Positions 49,346-61,200 of a stretch of 64,000 nucleotides of DNA are shown here, in pieces (position 1 is the first letter of the stretch; each line of letters opens with the position of its first letter). The notes under the pieces are model-generated. The model was given only the letters and a program-made list of their open reading frames with translations. It made no database searches and was not told the DNA's origin. A program made the translations under genes and the position numbers. Source of the stretch: Adineta steineri (lineage: Eukaryota > Rotifera > Eurotatoria > Adinetida > Adinetidae); NCBI GenBank assembly GCA_905250115.1, contig CAJNOI010000048.1, positions 124,001-188,000 of the forward strand, read 5' to 3'.

Positions 49346-50208
49346 ATGAAAAATAAACATTTATATAAATGTTTTTATTTTCTATGTAAGTTTGAAATTT
49401 TATTTTGTAATTTCTAAACATGTGTAAATAACTTTAGTATTAATGATGTTATCACTAATTGAAGTCAAAGGTAAAGGTGCTGTAAGACGAACTGGATCAT
49501 TTGCAAGACCGACAGGTTATGGTACGGCATATAAATATTATGCTGAGGACGAACCGTATGAAATTTCATCATCTTGTTTTTTTGTAATATTCAAGTATTT
49601 CTTTTTTGTCTATATTTAATGACAATCTAGAACTACTACTGAAAAACCAAGCGCAGAGAGTATTGCTGCTGAAGCTGAAGGATATGCAATAATGAGTGCG
49701 TTGTCTGCATCATTTCATTCTCAACCAAATGGTATTTATGGTCCAGGTTATGGAGGTAAATCTATTGATTCGTAATATTTTATTTAAGAATAATAGTTTA
49801 ATTATAGGTGGAGAAACTTGTATGAATACTCAACGTATGCCTGGTCATTGGTTTGGATCATTTCGTTGTCCAGTTAATGGATTTCCATATGAAGCAACGA
49901 ATTGTTGTGGTGTTTATGGAAAACATTATTGTTGTATACCCAAGAAAAAAAAGTTTGTTCTTTTAAAAAATTTTTATTTCTCTTTATATTTTATTTATTT
50001 AGTAGTTTTCTTCATATTAGCGCTTATATTGGATTGATAGTTTTAATTATTGTAATTCTTTTTATTATTATTTTATTAGTGGTGCGACATTATCGACAAC
50101 GACAAAGTATGTTAATTGAATTGTTTTGTATATTTGTTTCTTATTTTTTATTCTTTTGCTAATATAGAAGGAATGACTATGATATCAACAGATGAGCAAA
50201 ATACATGA
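49346..50208 (+). CDS. Shisa-like single-pass membrane protein 3, tail truncated
   Basis: Six exons: 49346-49385, 49438-49555, 49631-49755, 49808-49952, 50003-50106 and 50168-50208, 573 bases, giving 190 residues. All introns are at the same positions and phases as in gene 2. The Shisa-type module is intact (ETCMNTQR, FRCPVNGFPYEATNCCG, KHYCC), as is the transmembrane helix (IGLIVLIIVILFIIILLV). In the last exon the frame homologous to gene 2 stops after 13 residues (GMTMISTDEQNT), so the roughly 70-residue proline-rich tail is gone. The Ala/Gly hydrophobic stretch of gene 2 is replaced by an acidic one (ESIAAEAEGYAIM). The ectodomain is kept while the cytoplasmic signalling part is lost, so a decoy or regulatory role or early decay are both possible. 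Confidence 0.8.
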
Positions 50209-51929
50209 ATAATATTATTATCCTGATATTTTTAAGTAATTTGAATGTAGAAGTAAATTTAATGTAGTAATATTTGAATTTTTAATATAATCAACGAAAT
50301 ATTCGATAGGTGTGGATGCTTCAAGCATCTTTTAGTATATCATCTATTATTATTTTCTTTGCTGTTGTTGCTTTTATTTTTCTTTATAAGAAAATAAATA
50401 TTTTAATTAGTCAAGACTTATTCAGATACTAAATTTGTCTTTATTATTAATCACTTCGAAAAAGTATGACGAATGAAGTATGTGCCTATTTAACTAAAAG
50501 TATTGTATTTTGATGTATATCAATTAAATTTCATTGAGAATAATATGTTAAGATATTTCAGTAGATCAATAATAATTGAATAACATATTATTTGAGTTCT
50601 TATGACTAACGAAGAAGTTGTCATAAAATTTTGCGCTCAATCCAAGGATATTTCAGAGAAATATGAGCTAAATAAGAGTTAAAAAAAGCTCACTTGATAG
50701 TTCAAAATTTTTTGAATGAGGCTCGTGCAGTATATAAAATTTTTTGTTATGTTTGAAAGAGCCTGTCAAGATGTGATACATGACGGAGCTTATTTTTTAA
50801 AATACTTTCTGCTCTAGTGGAGGAAAAGAGTGATAACTTGAATGACTTAAAAAAATAAAGAAAATAGATGTTCAATTAGTATATACAAATGTAATAAAAA
50901 GAAAACCTTAATTTAAATAAAGAGTTCAATCATGCACTACGTCTTGACACGCTCTTTCAAACAAACAAAATAAAAATATATTGAATTAGTCCGGACTGAG
51001 AACTTTGGAATGCATATTCGAAAAAGTAAAATAGACTTTTTATTTTTATAAAAAAGATCTGTTCTTTTTCGAGTAATATATCGCAAAAATCCAAAAGACA
51101 ACCTCGTGGTCCATCTGAAAGATTGTTCTATATAAATATCGCGGTTTATTTAACGACAAGATAATTTTAGGAAACTGAAGAGGAAGAATTTAAACATCGA
51201 ATTTCCTCAAGTAATATATATTCTCTGCCGGAAGTTCATGAGCGTCTTCATAATAGTTCTAAGCAATGTTCTATTCTTCAATAGATTTCCTGTCAGAAGT
51301 GTCAACAATTCATATTAATGAAAATGAACCCTTCTCACTAACTATACATAAAAACTGCTTTTATTTGTAATATTAAAAGTTATCTAATATTATGTTTTCA
51401 TATTACAAGCTTTTCATCGATGCGCACATATATAAAATCAACAAAATTCTTATTTAAAATATTGAGTGAAAACTTTACACTAACTAAGAGAAAAAAATGT
51501 CTCTTCTACAGAGATCGAATATAGGCAAAATTACGTGCAACCAAATTCTCAGTTTCCTTTTCATAGTTATTTACTTTATACACACACATAACTGTATTTA
51601 ATAATCTAAAAAATTCATTCTTAATCCGATATTGAATAGATGAGTTCGAAATATATTGAAGTCTTCATACAAACTTCATCTTGTCTATTAACATAAGTTT
51701 TTTGTCATATCCATTGACCTTGGTACACCCTTTCCCTCTCTCATGTTTGTTTTGTTTCCATTAATACTTCCTTCTCACACCTCTTTCGCCCTTTATGTGC
51801 CATTATATGTTTTGTTGTCATGTATCTGATATATAAGAAGTCATTACAGTTTTCACTGAATTACTCAATAAGAGGAATTAAGATAATATAGTTCATATTT
51901 ATTTATTATAAGAAAATATACATATATAA
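50209..51929. other. Spacer with a MITE, otherwise no gene seen
   Basis: Contains duplicated 3' flank (50340-50730), the inverted-repeat element at 50751-50962, and AT-rich spacer up to the vasohibin stop. Confidence 0.5.
50751..50962. mobile_element. 212-bp MITE with about 28-bp inverted termini
   Basis: Left end GTTTGAAAGAGCCTGTCAAG and right end (reverse strand) GTTTGAAAGAGCGTGTCAAG, continuing as imperfect repeats (GATGTGATACATGA / GACGTAGTGCATGA). No ORF and no obvious target duplication, so the superfamily is not assigned. It lies just past the duplicated Shisa-like segment. Confidence 0.7.
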
Positions 51930-53346
51930 TTAAACACGAATAGCAAAAGGAACAGATTCATCTTTTTCAATCGAATGATCACCATCTGTAGCTGTCGACG
52001 TTTTCTTAATTGCTGATCGACGACAAGTTAATGATGTTTCACGATTTAGTCGAAATTGTATTGATTGTCCACGATTTGGTAATGTTGCTGCTGTAATTAA
52101 TGATGTTAATGATGCAACTGATCGATAAGTCAAATTCATATCTGTTTGTCTCCATAATCTAACTATTTTATCTAATTCACGATCATAATCAATTTTATCA
52201 GTTTTATTCGGTAGAATTTTCAGTACATTCCAATTAATATTTAAAAATGATTTCAAATCATGAATTATAGGTAAACCAATTCGAATACGTAGCACAGTAT
52301 GACCATATCGTTTATAAGCACATACAAAATCATCGATAAGTGTTGAAAGACGTTCATATTTTCCATCTAATGATTTATATGAAAGATCATCACGACGACT
52401 TAAACCTAATGCACCATAGTATTGTTGATATTTAACACCAAGAACAACATGACGGTAAATAATTGAATTAAAACTTGTTTTAAATGATATATTAAAACGA
52501 TCAAGACCAATAATACCAGTTGTTAAATAAACTGCAATTAAAAATGATTCGAAACATTTTATCGGTAATGATTCTGTCATCCTAAATTTTCATATAAAAT
52601 AAATCATTTTTTTTTGTTTTATTAAAATATCTCACATTTGTTTCGCAATGTCCATCAATCCATATATAGATCGAGCTGGATTTATATCAAAAAATTGCAT
52701 GCCAGTATAATTATATTCTAAGCGTTGAATATAGTTTTGTATTAGTTGTAATTTCTCATGAACTTTTAATCGAGGATTAGTTGCTATATGATAAGGTGGA
52801 TCAGGATATGTTTTCGGTGCATAATTAATAGTTCTGTCACGTATTGTTTGAATTTCAGATGCATCTAAGATTTATGAAATAAAAATATTTTTATTAAAGT
52901 TTATAAGGATAATTAAGCGAGCTTTTAACTCGAATTGAATCTTCAGTCTGAGAATATTATTAAAGGTACGTTGACCTGTTGTTCAAAGAAATCAGTTACC
53001 CTTGCAAAGCTATGACCTTGAAATTTCTTCAAGAATGCTATGAAAACATTCTTTTTCTAATGCTAATTACGTTATAATGCATTCGATTGATATTGACAAT
53101 TACTGTGTTAAAGATACGCTGATGGCTTACTCTAATTATTTTTTTTTCCATTGAATTGCTTGTAGAAAATAGGAAGTACTCATTGTAGATAAGTATGTAT
53201 GACTCACGTTTGGGATTTTGTTCTATACAAAAGTTCCACATTCGTTCATTACATCGATCTGATAATGGTAGGCCATCACGATTTACATAGAATAAAACAA
53301 CATCACCACTTCGCATCGTGTCATAACCATACATAGTTGCTGCCAT
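51930..53346 (-). CDS. VASH: Vasohibin (tubulin tyrosine carboxypeptidase)
   Basis: Exons (minus) 53346-53208, 52864-52636 and 52581-51930 total 1,020 bases, giving 339 residues. Vasohibins remove the C-terminal tyrosine of alpha-tubulin, normally with the SVBP chaperone. The transglutaminase-like Cys-His-Ser triad is visible: C132 in SLPIKC, H167 in YRHVVLGV and S184 in GALGLSRRDD. The 35- and 17-residue spacings are identical to those of human VASH1 (C169, H204, S221). Also conserved are YNYTGMQFFDI and GLMDIAKQM upstream. The C-terminal tail is Ser/Thr-rich and ends in the IRV found in human vasohibins. An acceptor-like TTAATACAG lies about 17 bases before the start. The N-terminal disordered region is shorter than in vertebrates; an extra 5' exon cannot be excluded. 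Confidence 0.95.
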
Positions 53347-53834
53347 TAATAACCAAGAAATTCTGTATTAAGATCCAACAACAACAATAACGTGTGCACA
53401 ATAAATGCATTAGAGAACAAAAATTTATACAAAACAAATAATGTCACCTTCGAAAGAACAAGTAAAAAAAAGTATCATTTTAAGTATATTTATTCGAGCA
53501 TAGAATTTAAAATCCAACGAAAAATTCTTATACTCGATAATAATCAACAGCTGATAGTCGATCATTTAAAAATAATTCTCCTTGGTAATCCTTTACATAC
53601 ACAAAATATTTATAATCTAGATGTCAGTATATTCAATTCATGAGAATTTATCAGTTTTATACAATAAAAAATGATCAAAAGGAAAAATACTGTATTTAAT
53701 ATAAATCTTAATATTACTTTCAAAATAAAATCGTTTTAATTCTTTACATTAAAACAAAAAAAAAGAACACTTCAAAACAAGTCTACTAAAAGAAATGAAC
53801 ACGTAGAAAGAAACAAAAAAAAAAGATTGGTATT
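53347..53834. other. Short spacer
   Basis: Between the vasohibin start and the transporter stop. Nothing recognised; the frame 53392-53643 is a chance frame. Confidence 0.45.
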
Positions 53835-55607
53835 CTAATCAGTACGTTTTTCATGGACAACATGAAAAATTTTTTGTAAAGTAATTGCAAATGAATTATA
53901 TTTACGATTGAAACTACTAGGTTTCTTTTTCCACATTACACCAAATACATAAGCAGGTATAGCTGTTGCAAGAAGTGTTAAGGATGTTTTAATATTGTCA
54001 AGATCAGTTATAGCACTTGCAACTATAAGTGTTACTAAAACTGCAATGAATACGATTGGTATTATTAATGGAATTTTAAAGGGTCTTTCTCTATCAGGAT
54101 GTTTAATACGAAGAACTATTAAACCAACAGCAGCCAATAAAATACCTATTTATATATACATAAATAGATACAAATCATATTAATTTAATAAAAACTATAT
54201 TTACATATCCAATTGATCATACCAACACAAATAATCAATTGTCCGATATTTGACATAAAGAAAAGAAAAATAAAACTGATAATAATCTCGAACATAATAG
54301 CAATCATTGGTACATTTGATTTATAATGTCTCATTGAAAATATAAATGGCATTAGACCATCACGACCCGCAACTAGAGAAATCTAATTATTTCATTTTTT
54401 TTATAGAAATATGAATTTTACCGTTAAACATTTGTACAACAGTAAAAATATTTCCAGAGGCAGCTATAAATGAATTTTTGAATAATTCATAATTAAAAAA
54501 TTCAAAGATATTTACCTCCAACACAAGACATTGTTACACCAATTGGTATAATATATAAAAGTGGTCGAAATACTCTTTCAGCAAAAGTAACTGCTGTTGC
54601 TTCTGATATTAAAATATCGAATGCCGATAAAGCTGTAAAATATGAACTGAATGTTAAAAAATATATAATAATACATAATGAAAGTGATATAACAATTGAA
54701 CGTGGTAGTATTCGTTTCGGATCTTTAAGATCATCAATAGCATTATTTAAATAATTCCTTTAATGAAGAACAAAAAATATAGAGAAAAAATTAATTACAT
54801 CTAATAAATATCTATACCATCCAGCATAAGGAAATAAACCAGCATAAAGTGCACTGGGAAGTTTTCCATATGTTGAACTTTCAAATGGTTCAGCAAAATT
54901 TTCTGTTTTACCACGAATCATATTATAAATACCAGCACCGATCACAAGCAATAATGAACCTATAAAAATTCAAAGGAAATTTATCATATACAAATAAATT
55001 GTTTTTTTGTCTTACCAATTTTAAAATAATTGCATATTTGATGAAGTCGATTGGTCCATGCAGCTGATGTTAAATTAATAAATCCAACAAATAATAGAAG
55101 AAGTGATGATAAACATTTAACCAATATATCAGGTGGTGTACATGTTGAATAAAACCAATAAACTAGATAATTTGATGCTGTCAAAACACTTAATACAACG
55201 ATCATTGGACGTGATAAAACAACTTCAATCCAAACACGAAGAAAACCTAGAAAATTACCAAATGCTACTCGAAGATATGTATAATCACCACCCGATGATA
55301 CATATGAACAACCAAGTTCAGCATAGCATAATGCTCCCTAAATAAAATATTTTTATTTTGTATTTTTTTGTGTATCACATTTTATCACCATAATACAAAG
55401 TAAACCACAACCAATCCAAACAATAATCGACAGGCCATATGAACCAGAATATTCAAGTACAGCTTTAGCACTTATAAATATACCTGAACCAATAATACAA
55501 GCTAAAAGAAGATTAATAGCATCAAGTAAACCCATGGTTGGTTGACGATTAACTCCTTGCGATAGAGTTGGAACATTCGTTTCACGACCATCTTTTGGCG
55601 TAGTCAT
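53835..55607 (-). CDS. SLC7: SLC7-family amino-acid transporter, light-subunit (LAT/b0,+AT) type
   Basis: Exons (minus) 55607-55389, 55337-55016, 54959-54818, 54757-54516, 54463-54422, 54372-54223 and 54145-53835 total 1,428 bases, giving 475 residues. APC-fold permease with about 12 membrane helices. TM1 carries the substrate-binding signature GSGIFIS. CYAELG, SGGDYTYL and YAGWNYLNNA(I) are classic for the heteromeric transporters. A cysteine at about residue 139 in CTPPD corresponds to the one that disulphide-bonds to the SLC3 heavy chain (CxxPE in mammals), so an SLC3 partner is expected. One exon is only 42 bases; the acceptor after it had to be placed at TTTCTCTAG to keep frame (VAGRDGL follows). 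Substrate specificity cannot be read from sequence. The ATG directly follows an acceptor-like ATTTTAG. Confidence 0.92.
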
Positions 55608-55618
55608 CTAAAATATAA
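55608..55618 (-). promoter_or_regulatory. Splice-acceptor-like site abutting the ATG of the SLC7 gene
   Basis: The minus strand reads ATATTTTAG immediately before the start codon, the same arrangement as at DJ-1 copy A. It suggests spliced-leader addition or a 5' UTR intron. Confidence 0.45.
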
Positions 55619-58234
55619 TGATATATACAATATTTAAACTGGAATGTTTTTTGATTTTATGATATATTATAACTATTTTCTACGAACGTTATTGATGATG
55701 TTGATGAATAGGGTGATGATAGAAAAAGAAGTAAACGGAAGGCATATTGGTTGAATAGGAACCTAACTGGATGCTTTATTGAATGCCATTTTTTTGTTCT
55801 TTCTTTCACGTACCAATACCAACTCCTACGGATTGCGTATGTAAAGAAAACAAATGACTGAAGAAAAAGGCAGAATCTTTACGCTGATAGACAGAGAACA
55901 TGCAGGAAAAAGAGAAAGAAAACGACACATAGCTTATTCATAATATATCTTTTTCGACAGTTCTTGTTTATTACTTATATATATATATATATATGTATTA
56001 ATACAGAAATATTATTTCTCTTCTAATTGATTTGTAACATGCAGTGTCTTAAAGTTCACCAACGCGATAGTTGCAAATCTGAACGGCTTACATTCGAGAA
56101 TTAATCAATCAAATTATTGCATATAATAATCAATGTCTATATGTGCAAAAGAAAGCAAGAGAAAAAGATTATATGTAAATATAAATTGAGGATTACTCTC
56201 ACACTTCTATATAAGTGAGACGTATTGTTACAAATATTGACAAACATACCAAATGCTCAGATATCAAAGCAAATAAAAAGCAATATGATAGTTGAATATG
56301 AAATAAATTTCTTCAATCAAATCTCTCCTTGATAAACAGAAAAAAAAGAAAGTAATTTATATGAATTATATCAATAAGTAACAGTTCGTTGAAATTTGAA
56401 GCGAAAAAAGGAACCGTTTTGATCAGAATCATACAATTGATTAAATCATAGTGACATATACTGTATGAATCAAAGAATACCCAGAACCTTTCACAACTAA
56501 TCACATATCCAACTCGTGAAGGTCATAAATTCATAATCATTTCTTTCATGAATATTAACATGTGTATTACGATTAAATAAAGTAACAATATATATTTAAT
56601 ATCAACTCAAAAACTTCGTTAACAATATGATTAAGAAATTAACTATTATAATGAAAAAACTGTATATTATTTCTATTAACTATCTATCACTTATTGTCCT
56701 CAAGTCGACAGTAACTAAGCGAATGTGTGTACTGTATAAAAATGTAAAGAAAATGCATAATCTAATCTATTAAAATCACATTAAGAATATGTATCTTTTT
56801 TCAAGCTTTAATTCATATAGACAGTCATATTAAATAATCTAACTATAACGTTCACAAGACGTCATATAATACCATTAATGACTAAATTCATCATAAGATA
56901 ATAGCACTTATTTTCAATATTAATTTTGTACCTAAGGCAAATGAATGCAATACGACATCTATTCGAATTTAAAATAGTTAATAGATGTAATAATCGATTC
57001 GTATTTAATTAGCTAAGTACTAATCAGTGCCTTACGATGGGATTCAACACTGTTGAAGCGATTTCTGAAGAAATCATCAGACAGATTATCCTTATCAAGT
57101 ACTAGGACAATATTAGATGAGATCTGGTATTTAATCTTCTTTATTCTGACATTAGTAAGCGAAAGAAGAACATAAATTTGTTTTATTTCGTATTCATAAT
57201 ATCGCAGAAATTCTAAAATTGTTCAGTTACTGATTTTAGATGTATATAATCATCTATAAGACTATTGAATTATGATAGTACTACTAAACGTTCTGAATAT
57301 TGAGTGTTAAAGCTTGTTATACTCTTTAGGGATTTTTTAAAACTGTAATATATTACAAAACTGGTGACAAACCGTTTTACCGAATAAATTATTTATAGTA
57401 TAATCAATTTTCAATAAGCCGTGATTTAACAAATGGAATATATATATATATATATCTGAAAGTTTAGAAAGTATTCACTGATTCTATGTTGATCTATTTG
57501 ATTTATATCCAACGATTATTCTTTTGAAAATTTAGAATGTATTGATTTCAGCAAAATACTTTTACTTTCAAATCAATTGCAAGAATCTTCGAACAAATTA
57601 ATAAGAATCATTCAAGTGCGAACAATAGATCTTTTAATGTTTATTTCATATCTTTAATAATTCTATTTGTGCAATGTGCTATCAACTATTGATGATTTTA
57701 TCTAGTCTTATTCAACGGAAGTTCTCATACGAAGTATGTTGCTTCCGGAGAGCATTGATGTTTTTTATGTCATCATCATCATCATCATAGACGAAGTTCT
57801 TCTCTCTCTCTCTTGAGAATAGTTTTTATTATCATCATATTGATGTATTTTAATTTTTCATAAGTAAAAAAAAAATTCTCTAAAGAAATAAATACTTAGT
57901 ATTTAGAAAAGAAAGAGAAACTATATGATAATCTAGACTAGTTATTTTTTTTTTCATCATGACTAAACTAATTATATTTCTTCATTCCATCCATCTATAT
58001 ATTTATTAATCCTTTTCGTTCTTTACTATATTTTTTTCTCTCTCTCTATGCTCAGTTTGGGTCGGCATGCAATGCAAGTGCTAACAGATGAATAAAAAGT
58101 CTAATCTAATTTATTCCTATCGATCTAAGAAAAGAAGAAGAGGGAGAAGAAGAAGAAGAAGAAGACAGAAGATGAAAAAGAAAAAGCTCATTCATTTGTT
58201 CATATTTTATTTTTGATCATTTAGTAGAACAAAA
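55608..58234. other. Long intergenic region with simple repeats
   Basis: Divergent spacer between the transporter and the glutamate receptor. Contains (TA)n at about 55975-55994 and 57438-57456, (ATC)n at 57771-57788, CT runs at about 57800 and 58040, and a GAA-rich tract at about 58131-58170 just before the receptor. No exon found. Confidence 0.5.
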
Positions 58235-61200
58235 ATGTTACTCTACTATGTTCTTCTTCATTTTTTTACAATAATCTTTTTCACATATTCTCAATCAACT
58301 ATTTCTATTGGAATTATTGATGACAATGATTCTCCCAAAGGAATACTTAATATCGCTATACCAAATATAACTTTCTGTAATCATCATGGTTTAATATTAC
58401 AAATTCGTTGGATTAATTCATTAAACTCATTATTAGATCTTCTTAATGAACTGGAAGAACGAGCAAACCATACACATATTTATGTCGCACATAAAGATCA
58501 ATTTTCAACAAAATTAATTCAGGGTTTCTGTCAAACATATCGAATACCATGTGTTAGTATGAATTCACAAGGAATAATAACAACAACGTTTGTACTTTCA
58601 ATTTATAATTCAAAAAAATATTTTCATCTTGTTTTTCTTCTTTAGATCATTAACTCGTTCATATACAGCTATGCCTGATATACTTCGTGTATTAATAAGT
58701 TATTTAAAATATCATTATATACGAGAAATAGTATATATTTATGATAATGAAGAAGCAACATATCGTATATATGATTTACTTAAATTAATGAATAATGATG
58801 AATATTTTAATAATTTCTCATTAGATATAAGAGTAACACGACATGAAGATATTTATTCACTTTTATATAGTATTGATATTCATTCAAATCATAAAGATCA
58901 ACCACCAAAATATATTGTGTTAGATCTTAAAGCATTCGTAGATTATGAAAATATGTTTGATAAAATTTCACATATGGGTTTGTATGAGATTTATTTTTTC
59001 TTTTGCTTGTTATTAGCAATTTATTTCTAATCGATTATTATCTCCAATTGGATAATCAGAATTTTGACATCTCAATAAAAGGCGCTGAATTTAACACGTT
59101 CAGTAAAGTACATGAGCTTCTGAATCTCTACTATATAGATAAGAGACTATCAACATTTATTAGATTTAGTCAGTCCTTAGGATATAAGTATCGATAGTGA
59201 ATAACTCAGTAGAACCACTTGCGAAGAGACTCATAGTTCAAAGTACTACACATTCTTTCTAATTATATTATTGTTCAAATCTTAATAGTTCATTTTACAT
59301 TTTTATTAGATAATTATACACGGTAAATTTAATGATTCACTAGTTGATTTTCGATTTTTTATGAAATGTTTGATTTTCGGGAAGCTATGAATTCAACTTT
59401 ATTTCCTAGCAAAAAACTGCTAGTGATTCTCAAGTACTTGGAAAATGTTGGTTATATTCACATAGACATTTTTAGAATATCCTTAAAAAAACTCTATAAC
59501 TTATTTTCTAGTTTACAATGTCTATTAATTCATAAAGAATTATATTTTTTTTGTTTGTAGGTCTTACTAGTGATTTATATTACTATATACTTCTTTCAAG
59601 TTTTGATGTTTGTTCATGGATGAAAGGAGTGAATTTAACTGGACATTTAATTTATTTTGATTATCAACAGCATGATTGTAAACTTGATCAGCAACCATCT
59701 TCTTCTTCTAGTGAAAAAATTTCCTCATCATCAAAATCTAAACATCATGCAACTTATTATCGATCAACATTATCATTTCGTAGTGATCATGATCTATATA
59801 AATCATCAAATTCTAATCAATCAATATCAAATAATACAGCAGATATTAATAATAGAAAATTAAATTTATGTACAAATAAACTTAAACGAAATGATGAATA
59901 TTTTTCCTATACATATTTTACTTCACAATTATCTAAATCATATCAAACACGTGCACGTTCTTTATATGATTCATTAAATTTAATAATACGTATATTTAAA
60001 TCAAATTTAATTGATTGTAAAACATTTCGTTTAAAACAAACTAAAACAAAAGTTTTCCAACAAAATTTAACTGATATTAATATTTATGCAATAAGAAAAT
60101 CAAGTTTAAATATATATAAAAATCAAATTGAATTAACAGGACGATATTCAAGTATACATGATGATTATCAATCATGTGTTACAGATAAACGTGCTGAATA
60201 TTTAAGAAGATACAAAGTAGCAACATCAAGAATGTATTATATAACAAGTTTATTTGATGAACCATTTCTTATGTTACGTAAACGAACAGATTTACATGCA
60301 AAATATAGTCATCCACAAGCTGATTTAAAAGAATTACGTGGTCGTTTATTTGATTTTCATGAATTAGAAGGATTTTGTGTAGATTTAGCTGAAAAAGTTT
60401 GTTCAATTTTAAATATAACATGTAAATTTCATATTGTACGAGATGGAGGTTTTGGAAGTAAAAATGCATCAACAGGCTCTTGGAATGGTAAGTAATAGAG
60501 AAAATCTTTTTAAGAAGATTTGTTAATTTTCTTTTCTTTTTTTCGAAGGAATGGTTGGGGAAATTGTATCTCGTATAGCGGATATGGCAATTGCTCCGTT
60601 AACTATTAGTCAAGTACGAATGGAAGCAGTCGATTTTAGCAAACCATTTATGAATTTAGGCATTTCTATTATGGTATGTTTAGATTTCTTTTTATTGATA
60701 CAACTATAAGATAAATGAAAAATTTGAAATAGTGAGAATTCTAATTATACAAAGTGGGTTTCAGTTTGATTTACATGATAAAATTTAGAGAAGAAGATTT
60801 AATACATACATTCGAATTCTATCGATTAGTCTTTATGTATTCGTTTTGATTTTTTAGATTTCAAAACCAGATGCACAAAAACCAGGTGTATTTTCATTTA
60901 TGCATCCAGTTTCGATGGAAATATGGTTATGTTTTTCGTTAGCTTATTTTGCTGTTAGTGTTGTTTTATTTCTAACATCACGTGTTGTTAATTCTGCTTG
61001 GCGTCGACGTGTTGTTCGTCAACCATCTTATCGTACGTATACATATCCAAAAAGTGTTAATGATAAACATAAAACTGATATTGAATTACATCGTCAAAAA
61101 CGTGATTCAGAAGATTCAGGACGTTCATCGGAAGTAACTATAATAACAACACCATTGAAACAAACAGTTCGTCGTCGACATCATCATCGAGCACGACAAC

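Noticed and set aside
59003..59560. Possible extra exons in the long intron 2 of the glutamate receptor
   Set aside because: Joining 58977 directly to 59561 closes the frame and gives the standard ATD text [16 protein letters not shown]; the frames between have no suitable splice sites.
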